DNA of 64,000 bases. Source: Hyphomonadaceae bacterium. GTDB taxonomy: Bacteria > Pseudomonadota > Alphaproteobacteria > Caulobacterales > Aquidulcibacteraceae. The stretch is from NCBI GenBank assembly GCA_022841905.1, contig JALHQO010000013.1, positions 34,241-98,240 on the forward strand, given 5' to 3'. The notes under the pieces were generated by a model. The model was not told where the DNA came from and did no database searches. It saw only the letters and a list, made by a program, of their open reading frames with translations. A program made the translations under genes and the position numbers. Below are positions 54,596 through 61,507 of the stretch, one piece after another. Each line of letters starts with the position of its first letter. Within the stretch, counting starts at the first letter, position 1.

Positions 54596-54623
54596 GCGCC
54601 CGCGAAGCCGAGCTCGCGGGCGC
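54596..54623. terminator. Perfect hairpin between BI-1 and TerC genes
   Basis: GCGCCCGCGA and TCGCGGGCGC form a 10-bp perfect stem with an 8-base loop. On the plus strand TTTTTG follows about 12 bases later; on the minus strand, the transcription direction of both genes, no T tract follows. It may partly end the Bax-inhibitor message or affect translation of terC, whose start lies 34 bases further on. Confidence 0.45.
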
Positions 54624-54654
54624 TACGATCTAGTTTTTGTGTTATGTGAGTGAC

Positions 54655-55389
54655 CTAGTTGCGGGGCGACAATAGGCTCAGGATGAATTGGAAGAGGTTG
54701 ATGAAGTTTAGGTAGAGGCTGAGCGCGCCATATGTGGTTGCAACGGACATCGCCCGCTGATCACCGCCCAACTGGTAGTACATGTTCTTCAAGCGCTGAG
54801 TGTCGAAGGCGACTAGGCCTGCGAACACGAGCACGCCGATCACGGAGATCGCGAAGCTCAATATCGAACTTGCCAAGAACAAGTTCACGATTGACGCAAT
54901 GATGAGGCCGATCACGCCCATGATCAAGAATGATCCAAAACCCGTCAGGTCGCGCTTGGTGGTATAGCCCCAGAGGCTAAGGCCGCCGAACGCCGCTGCC
55001 GTGGTCAAAAAGGCCTTTGCAACGAGCACCATGCCATCGGGGATGCCTGCATAGTAGAAAACGAGAGCGCCCATTCCCACGCCGATCAGCGTGACCACGC
55101 TCCAATAGACGAGGTTCGCGCCTACAGGCGAAGGGCTCTTCATGGTGAAGCTAGAGATTAGCAAAATGGCGAGTGGACCAAACATGACGAGGTATGCTTG
55201 CGGGCCCGAGAAAATTGCCTGCATCAGCGCCGGCGTCGTGCCAACGACCCAAGCCAAGCCGGCCGTCAGCGCCAAGCCCATCGCCATCTTGTTGTAGATG
55301 CCAAGCATGAATGCGCGCAGGCCAGCGTCGATCGCCATGTCCGCGCGGCCCGCCGGAAATGACCCTGTTTGCAAGTAATGCTCGCTCAT
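54655..55389 (-). CDS. Bax inhibitor-1/YccA family membrane protein
   Basis: A 244-residue protein with seven predicted helices and BI-1 family segments (GIYNKMAMGLALTAGLAWVVGTTP, SLWGYTTKRDLTGFGSFLIMGVIGLIIASIVNLFL, LVAFDTQRLKNMYYQLGGD, YGALSLYLNFINLFQFIL). The conserved Asp in AFDTQ fits the pH-sensing calcium-leak pair of the family. In bacteria these proteins modulate membrane proteostasis with FtsH. It lies directly upstream of a terC gene on the same strand. Confidence 0.93.
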   Translation of the reverse strand: MSEHYLQTGSFPAGRADMAIDAGLRAFMLGIYNKMAMGLALTAGLAWVVGTTPALMQAIFSGPQAYLVMFGPLAILLISSFTMKSPSPVGANLVYWSVVTLIGVGMGALVFYYAGIPDGMVLVAKAFLTTAAAFGGLSLWGYTTKRDLTGFGSFLIMGVIGLIIASIVNLFLASSILSFAISVIGVLVFAGLVAFDTQRLKNMYYQLGGDQRAMSVATTYGALSLYLNFINLFQFILSLLSPRN

Positions 55390-55753
55390 TCAATGTCTCC
55401 TTCGCGAACGGCTCCGTTGGGCTTTCCAGTGAAATGCCGCGCGGTCGTGTCGTCCGGTATCCTTGTCCTACTTGGCGGGCTTGCTGCGTGCGGGCGTCGT
55501 CCGTGAAATGGCTCTAAGCGGAACAGTGCACAAGTGTTGCATCTGCTCACTGCGGCTGCATAGCGTGCCGGAATTACAGCTATTGTCATTACTCATAGCA
55601 CGCCCGATTGCATTTTGTTGCAACTAACGTCCGCTCTGGGCTCAACCTGAGTGTTTCGCAAAGAGTGCCGAGGGCGTTCTTGTTCAAGCGACGACCCGTC
55701 GCGCTGCGCCGCGCTCGGGGTCGTTTCTGGTGCATGATACGAGGGTGCGATCT
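55390..55753. other. Intergenic region upstream of BI-1
   Basis: A 364-base region between the BI-1 gene and the small coiled-coil gene, both on the minus strand. It should carry the BI-1 promoter and contains a GAAGGAG Shine-Dalgarno sequence next to the BI-1 ATG. I find no copy of the leader RNA block (GGGCCCCTCTG) here, and no credible ORF. Confidence 0.5.
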
Positions 55754-55936
55754 TTACGCCGCTCTCGAAAAATCGTTTGCTGATCGCAGCGCGGCAAACC
55801 GCGCTTTCAAACGGCTAATTTCGTGCTCAAGCCTTTGTAGTGTGTCGTTGTCGGCCTGCTGTGCGCGTGCCCTGCTGAGATCGTGTTCGAGCGCGTCAAT
55901 GTCTTCGCGAAGCAGAAGCCGTTCGATGAACGCCAT
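55754..55936 (-). CDS. Small coiled-coil protein (third gene of cassette B)
   Basis: A 60-residue, strongly helical, charged protein with heptad-like spacing (IERLLLREDIDALEHDLSRARAQQADNDTLQRLEHEISRLKARFAAL). It resembles the DUF465/YdcH type in length and composition but not clearly in motif. A GGAGC element lies upstream of the ATG. It follows the DUF465 gene of cassette B after 74 bases and is probably part of the same transcript. Confidence 0.65.
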   Translation of the reverse strand: MAFIERLLLREDIDALEHDLSRARAQQADNDTLQRLEHEISRLKARFAALRSANDFSRAA

Positions 55937-56010
55937 GTGTAAGCTCCATGAGGTGAGGCCAGTGCCGGCGTCCTTCAGAGGGGGAAGGCCGAAAGACGCC
56001 GGTGTAGGCG

Positions 56011-56184
56011 CTAGTTGACGTTGCGGGTGGAGGCCGCGATTGCGTCTTTTAACGCCAACTTGCGCCGTTTAAGCATCATCAGTCTGACGAAATTCGGCGC
56101 CGGGTGCGAGCGCTCTTTGCGCACTTCTTCATCGAGAGCTGCATGTCGGCGCTGGAGCGAAGTCAGCGTGTGAACCGTCATCAT
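56011..56184 (-). CDS. DUF465/YdcH family protein (cassette B)
   Basis: A 57-residue protein of the DUF465/YdcH family: SLQRRHAALDEEVRKE, then HPAPNFVRLMMLKRRKLALKDAIAA, the characteristic LKxxKLxLKD end. These are small helical hairpins of unknown function. The gene starts with ATG overlapping the stop of the 53-residue MIH micropeptide (ATGA), so they are coupled. It is shorter than usual calling limits, but the family match is clear. Expressed behind leader RNA copy B. Confidence 0.8.
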   Translation of the reverse strand: MMTVHTLTSLQRRHAALDEEVRKERSHPAPNFVRLMMLKRRKLALKDAIAASTRNVN

Positions 56185-56342
56185 GTGCGCACACCGCTCG
56201 TTGAAGCCTCGTTACGCGGCGGTGTGTCTCGTTCTGGTGCGCGGCGGCGCTTCTTGATTACGACTTCCACCGGCTTTTGCTCTTGGAGATCGCTGTGCTT
56301 TCTGCGCATAGCGACATGTAGGACGCCAATCGTATGGATCAT
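56181..56342 (-). CDS. 53-residue MIH micropeptide (cassette B)
   Basis: A small ORF preceded by an unusually strong GAGGAGGAG Shine-Dalgarno sequence. The product begins MIHTIGVLHVAMRRK and has a basic middle (VEVVIKKRRRAPERD). Residues 1-15 match the 32-residue peptide at 53209 (MIHxxGxxHxAxRxK), although the rest differs. The open frame continues upstream, but that part overlaps the leader RNA motif and is not coding. Its stop overlaps the DUF465 gene. Confidence 0.65.
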   Translation of the reverse strand: MIHTIGVLHVAMRRKHSDLQEQKPVEVVIKKRRRAPERDTPPRNEASTSGVRT

Positions 56343-56393
56343 TTGCTCCTCCTCGTTCGCGCTTAGGGGCTTGAGTGCTCCAGCTGAGCGCGG

Positions 56394-56440
56394 TGTGGAC
56401 CGACATCGCGACACATGCCGCCAGAGGGGCCCGGTCCACA
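56394..56440 (-). promoter_or_regulatory. Conserved structured leader RNA, copy B
   Basis: On the minus strand: outer stem TGTGGACC/GGTCCACA (8 bp), block GGGCCCCTCTG, inner hairpin GCGGCA-TG-TGTCGC (with one G-T pair) and GATGTC. Compared with copy A the stems change on both sides yet keep pairing, while the unpaired blocks stay the same. A further stem CGCGCT/AGCGCG ends 4 bases before the GAGGAGGAG ribosome site of the MIH micropeptide. Confidence 0.75.
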
Positions 56441-56508
56441 GCAAATAGATTGTCGGCGCCCAACTTTTTCGCAAGCTCGTCGGTGATGAGATCACCAAAT
56501 GACAGCGA

Positions 56509-57396
56509 TCACGCCGGGCGGGGGCCGTTAAGTGATGCGAGTATGAACGTTGCAAGCTTTTCAGCCGCAACCGGCAACGCCTTGCCTGCGCGAATGAGCG
56601 CAATCTCCACCTCTGCCAGGGGCGGGAAACCGTGCTCTGATCCGAACGTCACCAACTCGTCTGGAACCATCTCCGTTGGCAGTGCAGTCACACCGAGGCC
56701 CGCGCGCAACGCTGCGACTTGACCGGCGAGGGATGGGCTGGTGTAGGCAACACGCCAGGCGCGGCCGGCGGCGTCGAGCGCAGCACTGGCGCGCGTGCGA
56801 TAGACACACGGCGATGGCGCCACCACAAGAGGGACGGGCGCATCCTTCGGCAAAACATCTTCACCAGCGCCGACCCAAACCAGATGCTCGCGCCAAACCG
56901 ATTGGCCTCCACCGGCCCCAACCGGTTCGCGTTTGATAAGCGCAAGATCAAGCTCGCCCTGGCCCATTTTGTCCATGAGCCGCAGTGTCAGATCACAAGT
57001 GACTGAGAGGCTAACGTGCGGATAAGCGCGCGCGTAATCGCCCAAGATTCCCGGCAAATGTGTTGTGGCGAAATCTTCCGGAGCGCCCAATCGGACTTCG
57101 CCTTCAAGCGAGTGCTCGAACATCTCGCCGATGATCTCGTCATTGACACGCAATAGGCGACGGGCTTGCACGAGCAAAGCCTCGCCATGGCCGGTTAGCA
57201 CGACCTTGCGCGGGTCGCGGCTAAAGAGTTCAGCGTTTAGCTGTTCCTCCAGTCGTTTGATCTGGAGGCTAATCGTAGATTGGGTGCGCCCCAATCTCAC
57301 GCCGGCGCGGGTAAAGCTGTTGGCGTCCGCGACGGCTACAAAGGCGCGAAGCAGGTCTAAGTCTAAGTTAACGAGACGAGGCGGGTTATGGGGCAT
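56509..57396 (-). CDS. LysR-family transcriptional regulator
   Basis: A 295-residue LysR regulator. The N-terminal winged helix (LDLLRAFVAVADANSFTRAGVRLGRTQSTISLQIKRLEEQLNAELFSRDPRKVVLT) is followed by a periplasmic-binding-like sensor domain (about 95-290). The ATG used is 5 bases after the stop of the upstream lipoprotein gene and starts where the family does; the open frame runs 50 codons further. Co-inducer and targets are unknown. Confidence 0.9.
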   Translation of the reverse strand: MPHNPPRLVNLDLDLLRAFVAVADANSFTRAGVRLGRTQSTISLQIKRLEEQLNAELFSRDPRKVVLTGHGEALLVQARRLLRVNDEIIGEMFEHSLEGEVRLGAPEDFATTHLPGILGDYARAYPHVSLSVTCDLTLRLMDKMGQGELDLALIKREPVGAGGGQSVWREHLVWVGAGEDVLPKDAPVPLVVAPSPCVYRTRASAALDAAGRAWRVAYTSPSLAGQVAALRAGLGVTALPTEMVPDELVTFGSEHGFPPLAEVEIALIRAGKALPVAAEKLATFILASLNGPRPA

Positions 57397-57400
57397 GAGT

Positions 57401-57799
57401 TTAGTTGGCGCCCTCGCTGACCGCCCCGTCAATAGCCGCGCGCGTCGCGCACTGGACAATCGCTTGTCGCGTGGAGGCGTCAGTGGTGGTCTGTGCGCTT
57501 TCGCTGCTCGCATTCGTCTCGCCGTTAACGGTAGCCCCCACAACATCTGTCACTGCCCCAATCTGCTCGGCCGTAATCTCGGGGCCTAAGCGCTCTGACA
57601 TGCAACCACAAAATGCCTCCGACTGACCGGCCAACACACAAGCAGTGCGCGTATCGACTTCGCCGCCGGCAACTTCCAGCGCTTCGCGACCGATAGCGAC
57701 TGCTTCTTGTGTGGCGTTCTCCAAGTCTGAACTCAAATCACCGCACGCGGCCAAGGCGATTATTGCAATTGAAGGAAACAGGGCACGAAGGCTTTTCAT
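57401..57799 (-). CDS. Small putative lipoprotein
   Basis: A 132-residue protein with a lipoprotein signal (IIALAACGDL). The mature part is Glu/Thr/Ala-rich with four cysteines in RTACVLA, EAFCGCM and VQCATRA, which may form disulfides. No domain recognised. A GGGAG element precedes the ATG; a TTG two codons earlier is in frame. It is directly followed by the LysR gene and lies downstream of terC on the same strand. Confidence 0.75.
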   Translation of the reverse strand: MKSLRALFPSIAIIALAACGDLSSDLENATQEAVAIGREALEVAGGEVDTRTACVLAGQSEAFCGCMSERLGPEITAEQIGAVTDVVGATVNGETNASSESAQTTTDASTRQAIVQCATRAAIDGAVSEGAN

Positions 57800-57835
57800 T
57801 CTCAACTCCCGGCAAAAAAGGGCACGACAAATCAG

Positions 57836-58891
57836 CTACGATTGGCTCGTAAGCGGTTTGCGTGTTTTCCAAAGTGAATAGAGTACGCCGCCGCTGATCA
57901 GGCCGACGGTGATTGCAAGCGACCACGTCGCCGGAAACTTCCCGCCTTCAAACAGATCGCCGATGAATATCTTTGAACCGATGAAGACGAGCGTCAGCGC
58001 TAGCGCATACTTCAGGTACTGGAAGCGATGCACCATCGCCGCCAGTGCGAAGAAGAGCGCGCGCAGCCCCAGGATCGCGAATATGTTTGATGTGTAGACG
58101 ATGTAGGGGTCGCTAGTGATGGCGAAGATCGCCGGTACGCTGTCAATCGCGAACACAAGATCCACTATCTCAACGAAGAGGAGGGCCAAGAGGAGCGGAG
58201 TTGCGACCCAGCGCAGCTTACCGGTGTTCGGGTCGGGCAACTGTACTCTGAATTTGTTCCCGTGCAGGTCCGGCGTAACGTTCAGACGTTTCTTGAGCCA
58301 GAGCAGAATTTTGTTATCGCTGATGCCTTCGTGCTCGCTGCCTTTGCGGAACATCATGACGCCAGTCAGGATCAGAAAGACGGCGAAGACGTACAGCAAC
58401 CATGAGAATTGCGAAACGAGCGCTGCGCCAAGTCCAATCATGATGGCGCGAAGCACAATGACGCCGATTATGCCCCAGAACAAAACCCGATGCTGATACA
58501 TGCGTGGGATCGCGAGATACGTGAAGACCATCGAGATCACGAAGACGTTGTCGAGCGCCAGCGTCTTCTCGACGGCAAAGCCGGTCAAATAGAGCTGAAC
58601 CGCCGTCCAGGCGCGCTCTGCGCCAGTCACCGCAAGGAGTTGAGGGTCGATCGACGTGGACGGATCAGCATTGTTGTAAAGCTGCCAGATGACGAAAGCG
58701 AAGCTTAGGCCAATGGCGATGTAGAAGGCGGAGAGCCGGAGTGACTCGCCAACCCCAATCTCATGATCCTTGCGGTTGACGACGCCGAGATCGAAGGCAA
58801 GCAGCGCAATCACGGCGCCGATGAAGGATAGCCAGACCCAATTTGCCTTGCCGAGAAATTCAGCGACCAAGAATGTATTGAGGGCGTCCAT
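57836..58891 (-). CDS. TerC/Alx-family integral membrane protein (second copy, leader-controlled)
   Basis: A 351-residue TerC protein related to the one at 53519 (shared LDNVFVISMVFTYLAIPR, VLFWGIIGVIVLRAIMIGLG, IDSVPAIFAITSDPYIVYTSNIFAILGLRALFF). Conserved acidic residues lie in LALDN and FAIDSVP. This copy has a 220-base leader with the conserved RNA motif and a 19-codon upstream ORF, so its expression is probably controlled after transcription starts, as is common for terC genes under manganese- or pH-responsive RNAs. Confidence 0.93.
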   Translation of the reverse strand: MDALNTFLVAEFLGKANWVWLSFIGAVIALLAFDLGVVNRKDHEIGVGESLRLSAFYIAIGLSFAFVIWQLYNNADPSTSIDPQLLAVTGAERAWTAVQLYLTGFAVEKTLALDNVFVISMVFTYLAIPRMYQHRVLFWGIIGVIVLRAIMIGLGAALVSQFSWLLYVFAVFLILTGVMMFRKGSEHEGISDNKILLWLKKRLNVTPDLHGNKFRVQLPDPNTGKLRWVATPLLLALLFVEIVDLVFAIDSVPAIFAITSDPYIVYTSNIFAILGLRALFFALAAMVHRFQYLKYALALTLVFIGSKIFIGDLFEGGKFPATWSLAITVGLISGGVLYSLWKTRKPLTSQS

Positions 58892-58961
58892 CGCCGGGTC
58901 CGTCCAGAGTTAATGTTCCTGTTTCAGCCTTCACGCAGGGCGACGGTCTCTCGCGCGCGGC

Positions 58962-59021
58962 TTATGGAGACGAGCGCGGGAGGTTGGGCGCGCCATCGAG
59001 TGGGGTATTGATTAAAGGCAT
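58962..59021 (-). CDS. 19-codon upstream ORF in the terC leader
   Basis: A tiny ORF encoding MPLINTPLDGAPNLPRSSP with a strong GGAGG Shine-Dalgarno sequence 6 bases ahead. It ends 70 bases before the terC start and begins 87 bases after the conserved RNA motif. A stem GAGC/GCTC abuts its ribosome site. It could be a leader peptide linking the RNA switch to terC translation. It does not share the MIH pattern. Confidence 0.5.
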   Translation of the reverse strand: MPLINTPLDGAPNLPRSSP

Positions 59022-59108
59022 AGGGATCCTCCGAGCTGATTGACGCTCAGGAGCAGCGGCGCATGGGTTTCCGGAATTACCGAACCGAGCCAACACCGGG
59101 ATGCCCCC

Positions 59109-59176
59109 GATGCGGTCCGACATCACGCGAAAGTCAAAGCTTTCCGCCGTCAGAGGGGCCCGGCCCGCACCGCATC
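59109..59176 (-). promoter_or_regulatory. Conserved structured leader RNA, copy C (terC)
   Basis: On the minus strand: outer stem GATGCGGT/ACCGCATC (8 bp, then a short bulge and CC/GG), block GGGCCCCTCTG, an extended inner hairpin around GCGGAAAG and CTTTCGCG, and GATGTCGG. The inner hairpin is longer than in copies A and B, but the flanking unpaired blocks are unchanged. It lies upstream of the second terC gene. A candidate RNA element called the terC motif has been described from alphaproteobacteria; whether this is it needs a covariance search. Confidence 0.75.
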
Positions 59177-59237
59177 AAACTAGTTACGTTGGAGGCGGGA
59201 TCAAGGTCCGCACCGATGGTCGTCGCGGGCTTGCGCC

Positions 59238-59260
59238 ATATCAATCGCTATCATTGATAT
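59238..59260. promoter_or_regulatory. Inverted repeat, possible operator
   Basis: ATATCAAT and ATTGATAT, perfect 8-base arms separated by CGCTATC, in an unusually AT-rich patch. It lies between the terC leader on one strand and the DAG-kinase-like gene on the other, in the position of a shared promoter/operator. The arms are in the opposite order to an FNR/FixK box, so a different regulator is more likely. Confidence 0.45.
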
Positions 59261-59338
59261 TTTAAATGCTCGGCAGCCCTCGTCGTGACAGCGAACGCCC
59301 CACTTGCATGTTGCAATCCGCGAAAAATCGGGAAGGTG

Positions 59339-60277
59339 ATGCAGGCGATCAATCAGAACCGCACGAACGACGCATTGTCCGGCGCCAGTGGGGATGGGCT
59401 CATTGTCATCATCAATGGCGACGCGGGGTTTGTTCGTAAACGCGGTCCCCATGCGTTGCGTTTTCTAATCCGCCGCCACGCGCCGTCAGATCTAAGGCGC
59501 GTTATCACTACTGACCGCCATGACCTCCGCGAATGCTTGCGCGACGCTGCACTGCAACGACCACGGGCCGTGGCTGTCATCGGCGGAGACGGAACGGCGC
59601 ATGCCGCGATAGAAGCGCTCAGCCCGCTTGGCGTTCCAAGCATTCCTCTCCCTGGCGGTACGATGAACCGGCTGGCGGCCAGAGTGTTTGGCCGTGCTAG
59701 TCTCGACCAATGCCTGACGATGCTTGACGGCGGCCAACCGAAGAGACTGGCAGGTGGACGCGTTGGCGATCACGCATTCTTCGTGGCGGCAGGGTTTGGC
59801 GCCTGGATGCAAGTTCAGTCGTTGCGCGAGCGCTTGCGTAAGCCAAAAAGTATCGCAGGGTTGCGTGCATTTATCCGCATGGCGCCTCGCCAATTCGCCG
59901 ATCGTGTCTCATGGGCTGCCGGCGACGCCACGCCGCTTTCTCACAGCACTCTCATTGTGGGGGTGGGGCGCATTGACACCGCCTTCGGGTTTGGTCTCGA
60001 ACGGCATGAGCCAGCCCTTTTTGAGGCCGCTGGCGCTGACATCCACGATTGGGGGGATCTCGCATGGGTGACCGGGGCTGCGGTGCTGCGCCGCTGGCGG
60101 CGGCTCAAACGCGTCACGGCGCTTAGCACTCGCGCGCTCCACCTTGAAAGCAATCACGAGGGCACGCCCGCTCTGTTGGACGGTGAGTTCCATGTGCTCG
60201 GACGCGTCAACGCGGTAACCTTTGAACCAGATCTCGGACTCGTCTGGGCGCCGGCTCGGCGGCGCGGCCCATGGTGA
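59339..60277 (+). CDS. Diacylglycerol/sphingosine kinase-like lipid kinase
   Basis: A 312-residue lipid-kinase-fold protein. The nucleotide-binding motif is VAVIGGDGTAHAAIEAL, and PLPGGTMNRLAARVFG follows, typical of the DAGK catalytic family. The C-terminal half has the beta-sandwich domain ending DGEFHVLGRVNAVTFEP. It would phosphorylate a lipid or related molecule, though substrate is open. An earlier GTG start (59285) is in frame but less likely. Its stop overlaps the phosphoesterase gene by 7 bases. Confidence 0.85.
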   Translation: MQAINQNRTNDALSGASGDGLIVIINGDAGFVRKRGPHALRFLIRRHAPSDLRRVITTDRHDLRECLRDAALQRPRAVAVIGGDGTAHAAIEALSPLGVPSIPLPGGTMNRLAARVFGRASLDQCLTMLDGGQPKRLAGGRVGDHAFFVAAGFGAWMQVQSLRERLRKPKSIAGLRAFIRMAPRQFADRVSWAAGDATPLSHSTLIVGVGRIDTAFGFGLERHEPALFEAAGADIHDWGDLAWVTGAAVLRRWRRLKRVTALSTRALHLESNHEGTPALLDGEFHVLGRVNAVTFEPDLGLVWAPARRRGPW

Positions 60278-61014
60278 GTATCGCGCACATCAGTGACCTT
60301 CATTGCGGTGAGTTTTCGCATCACCGGCTTGATCGTGCCCGCGACGCTATCAACAGGCTAAGTCCTGCTGCTGTTGTCGTGACCGGTGACATTACCCATA
60401 GCGGACGACGTCGTGAGTACATTGTCGCGGAGCGCTTCTTCGCAGCGTTGCGCGCGCCAATACTCGCGGTTCCGGGCAATCACGATGCGCCGGTTTTTGA
60501 TCCCATCGCACGTGTGTGCTGGCCGTTCGAGCGATTTGGGCGGCTTGGGCTGGGATCGAGCTGGGATTCGCCGTGTGGAACAGTCAGCATCCGCGGTCTG
60601 AACAGCGCCTGCGCGATTCAAGGGCGGCTAGATTGGTCACAGGGCGTATATCGGCGCGAAGACTTCGCGGCTTTGGTCGCGTCATTTGCTCCAGCGGCCA
60701 AGCATCGCATCATCGCCTGTCATCATCCTCCGCATGCGCCGTCGCCGGCACGCATGCCGATAGCAACGCGGGGCCTGGCTACTGCGCTGCCCTTACTCAA
60801 GGGTGAGCACCTCTTCTTCTGCGGCCACCTGCATCACAGCACCAATTATGGTGTGATCGGTTTCCCGCATCTGCGCGTCATGACCGCACCGACGCTCACT
60901 TCGGTTCGCGAACGCGGGGAGCCGCCAGGCTTCAGAGCAATCACTTTCTCTGAGTCCGTAGCCGAGACGACATGGCGCTGGAGGGGTGATGAATATGAAC
61001 CTGCTCCATCGTGA
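60271..61014 (+). CDS. Calcineurin-like metallophosphoesterase
   Basis: A 247-residue phosphoesterase with all the metal-binding motifs of the family: ISDLHCG (residues 7-13), VVTGDITHSG, AVPGNHDAPVFD, ACHHPPHAP and FFCGHLHHSTNYG. The substrate may be a nucleotide, phospholipid or phosphoprotein. Its overlap with the lipid kinase gene suggests a paired role in lipid phosphorylation and dephosphorylation, as seen for similar two-gene modules. Confidence 0.88.
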   Translation: MVSIAHISDLHCGEFSHHRLDRARDAINRLSPAAVVVTGDITHSGRRREYIVAERFFAALRAPILAVPGNHDAPVFDPIARVCWPFERFGRLGLGSSWDSPCGTVSIRGLNSACAIQGRLDWSQGVYRREDFAALVASFAPAAKHRIIACHHPPHAPSPARMPIATRGLATALPLLKGEHLFFCGHLHHSTNYGVIGFPHLRVMTAPTLTSVRERGEPPGFRAITFSESVAETTWRWRGDEYEPAPS

Positions 61015-61038
61015 ACCAACGGTGCAGATTGTATCTGC

Positions 61039-61353
61039 TCACAGACCGTGTGTTTCAGGATTAATCTGAAGCATCGCGCAAAGCTTAAGGATCGCTTTGC
61101 GCTCTTCAGCGTCGAAGCCGCCGTCGGCCTCGGCGATCCCACAACAGGTGTCGATGAGAAGCTCGCTTTCGCGCCGGCGACCAGCTAGACGCGAGACAAC
61201 TGTAAGCGCTGCTTGTTCGCCGCCGTCGTGATCGTCGGCGAACCTGAGCGTCATCTCTTCGAACAGACGCAGCATTTCGGCAATGCTAGGCGCTTGCGCC
61301 GGCTCAAACCGCAAAATGAGCCTGCGCATACGCAGCGTTTCCTCCGGCGACAT
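61039..61353 (-). CDS. TerB-like domain protein
   Basis: A 104-residue helical protein with a TerB-like acidic loop near the end (IAEADGGFDAEERKAILKLCAMLQINPE, where the Asp/Glu residues may bind metal). TerB proteins form part of tellurite and general stress modules. It could start 8 codons later (MRRLILRF). It is the last gene of the universal-stress-protein transcript, after the 36-residue ORF. Confidence 0.72.
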   Translation of the reverse strand: MSPEETLRMRRLILRFEPAQAPSIAEMLRLFEEMTLRFADDHDGGEQAALTVVSRLAGRRRESELLIDTCCGIAEADGGFDAEERKAILKLCAMLQINPETHGL

Positions 61354-61380
61354 CCAACCGTCCGAATAGGCGACAAGTGC

Positions 61381-61491
61381 TCACCCTGCGACGACTGCTT
61401 CCATCAAAGCGGCGTCGGCCTCCTCAATCTCGCGCTGAAGCTCGCTTGCGCGAAGCCGCAATTTCGTTCGCTTGAATCTGCCCTTGGACAT
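61381..61491 (-). CDS. Small basic helical ORF between USP and TerB-like genes
   Basis: A 36-residue ORF with a GAGGGAG Shine-Dalgarno sequence 4 bases before its ATG. The product is a charged helix (MSKGRFKRTKLRLRASELQR, then EIEEADAALMEAVVAG). It sits 16 bases after the universal stress protein gene and 27 bases before the TerB-like gene in the same direction. Composition fits a small stress-operon helix like those in cassettes A and B, but it shares no clear motif with them. Confidence 0.5.
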   Translation of the reverse strand: MSKGRFKRTKLRLRASELQREIEEADAALMEAVVAG

Positions 61492-61507
61492 GATCGCTCC
61501 CTCGCAT

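Noticed and set aside
56342..56603. Upstream extension of the cassette B micropeptide frame
   Set aside because: It runs through the leader RNA motif and lacks a ribosome site; the internal ATG has a GAGGAGGAG site.
59109..59176. Identity of the RNA motif as the yybP-ykoY manganese riboswitch
   Set aside because: That family also precedes terC-like genes, but the conserved blocks seen here do not match what I recall of its consensus; a covariance search is needed.
59238..59260. FNR/FixK box
   Set aside because: Arms read ATCAAT then ATTGAT, the reverse of the TTGAT-N4-ATCAA order, and the spacing is 7 not 4.
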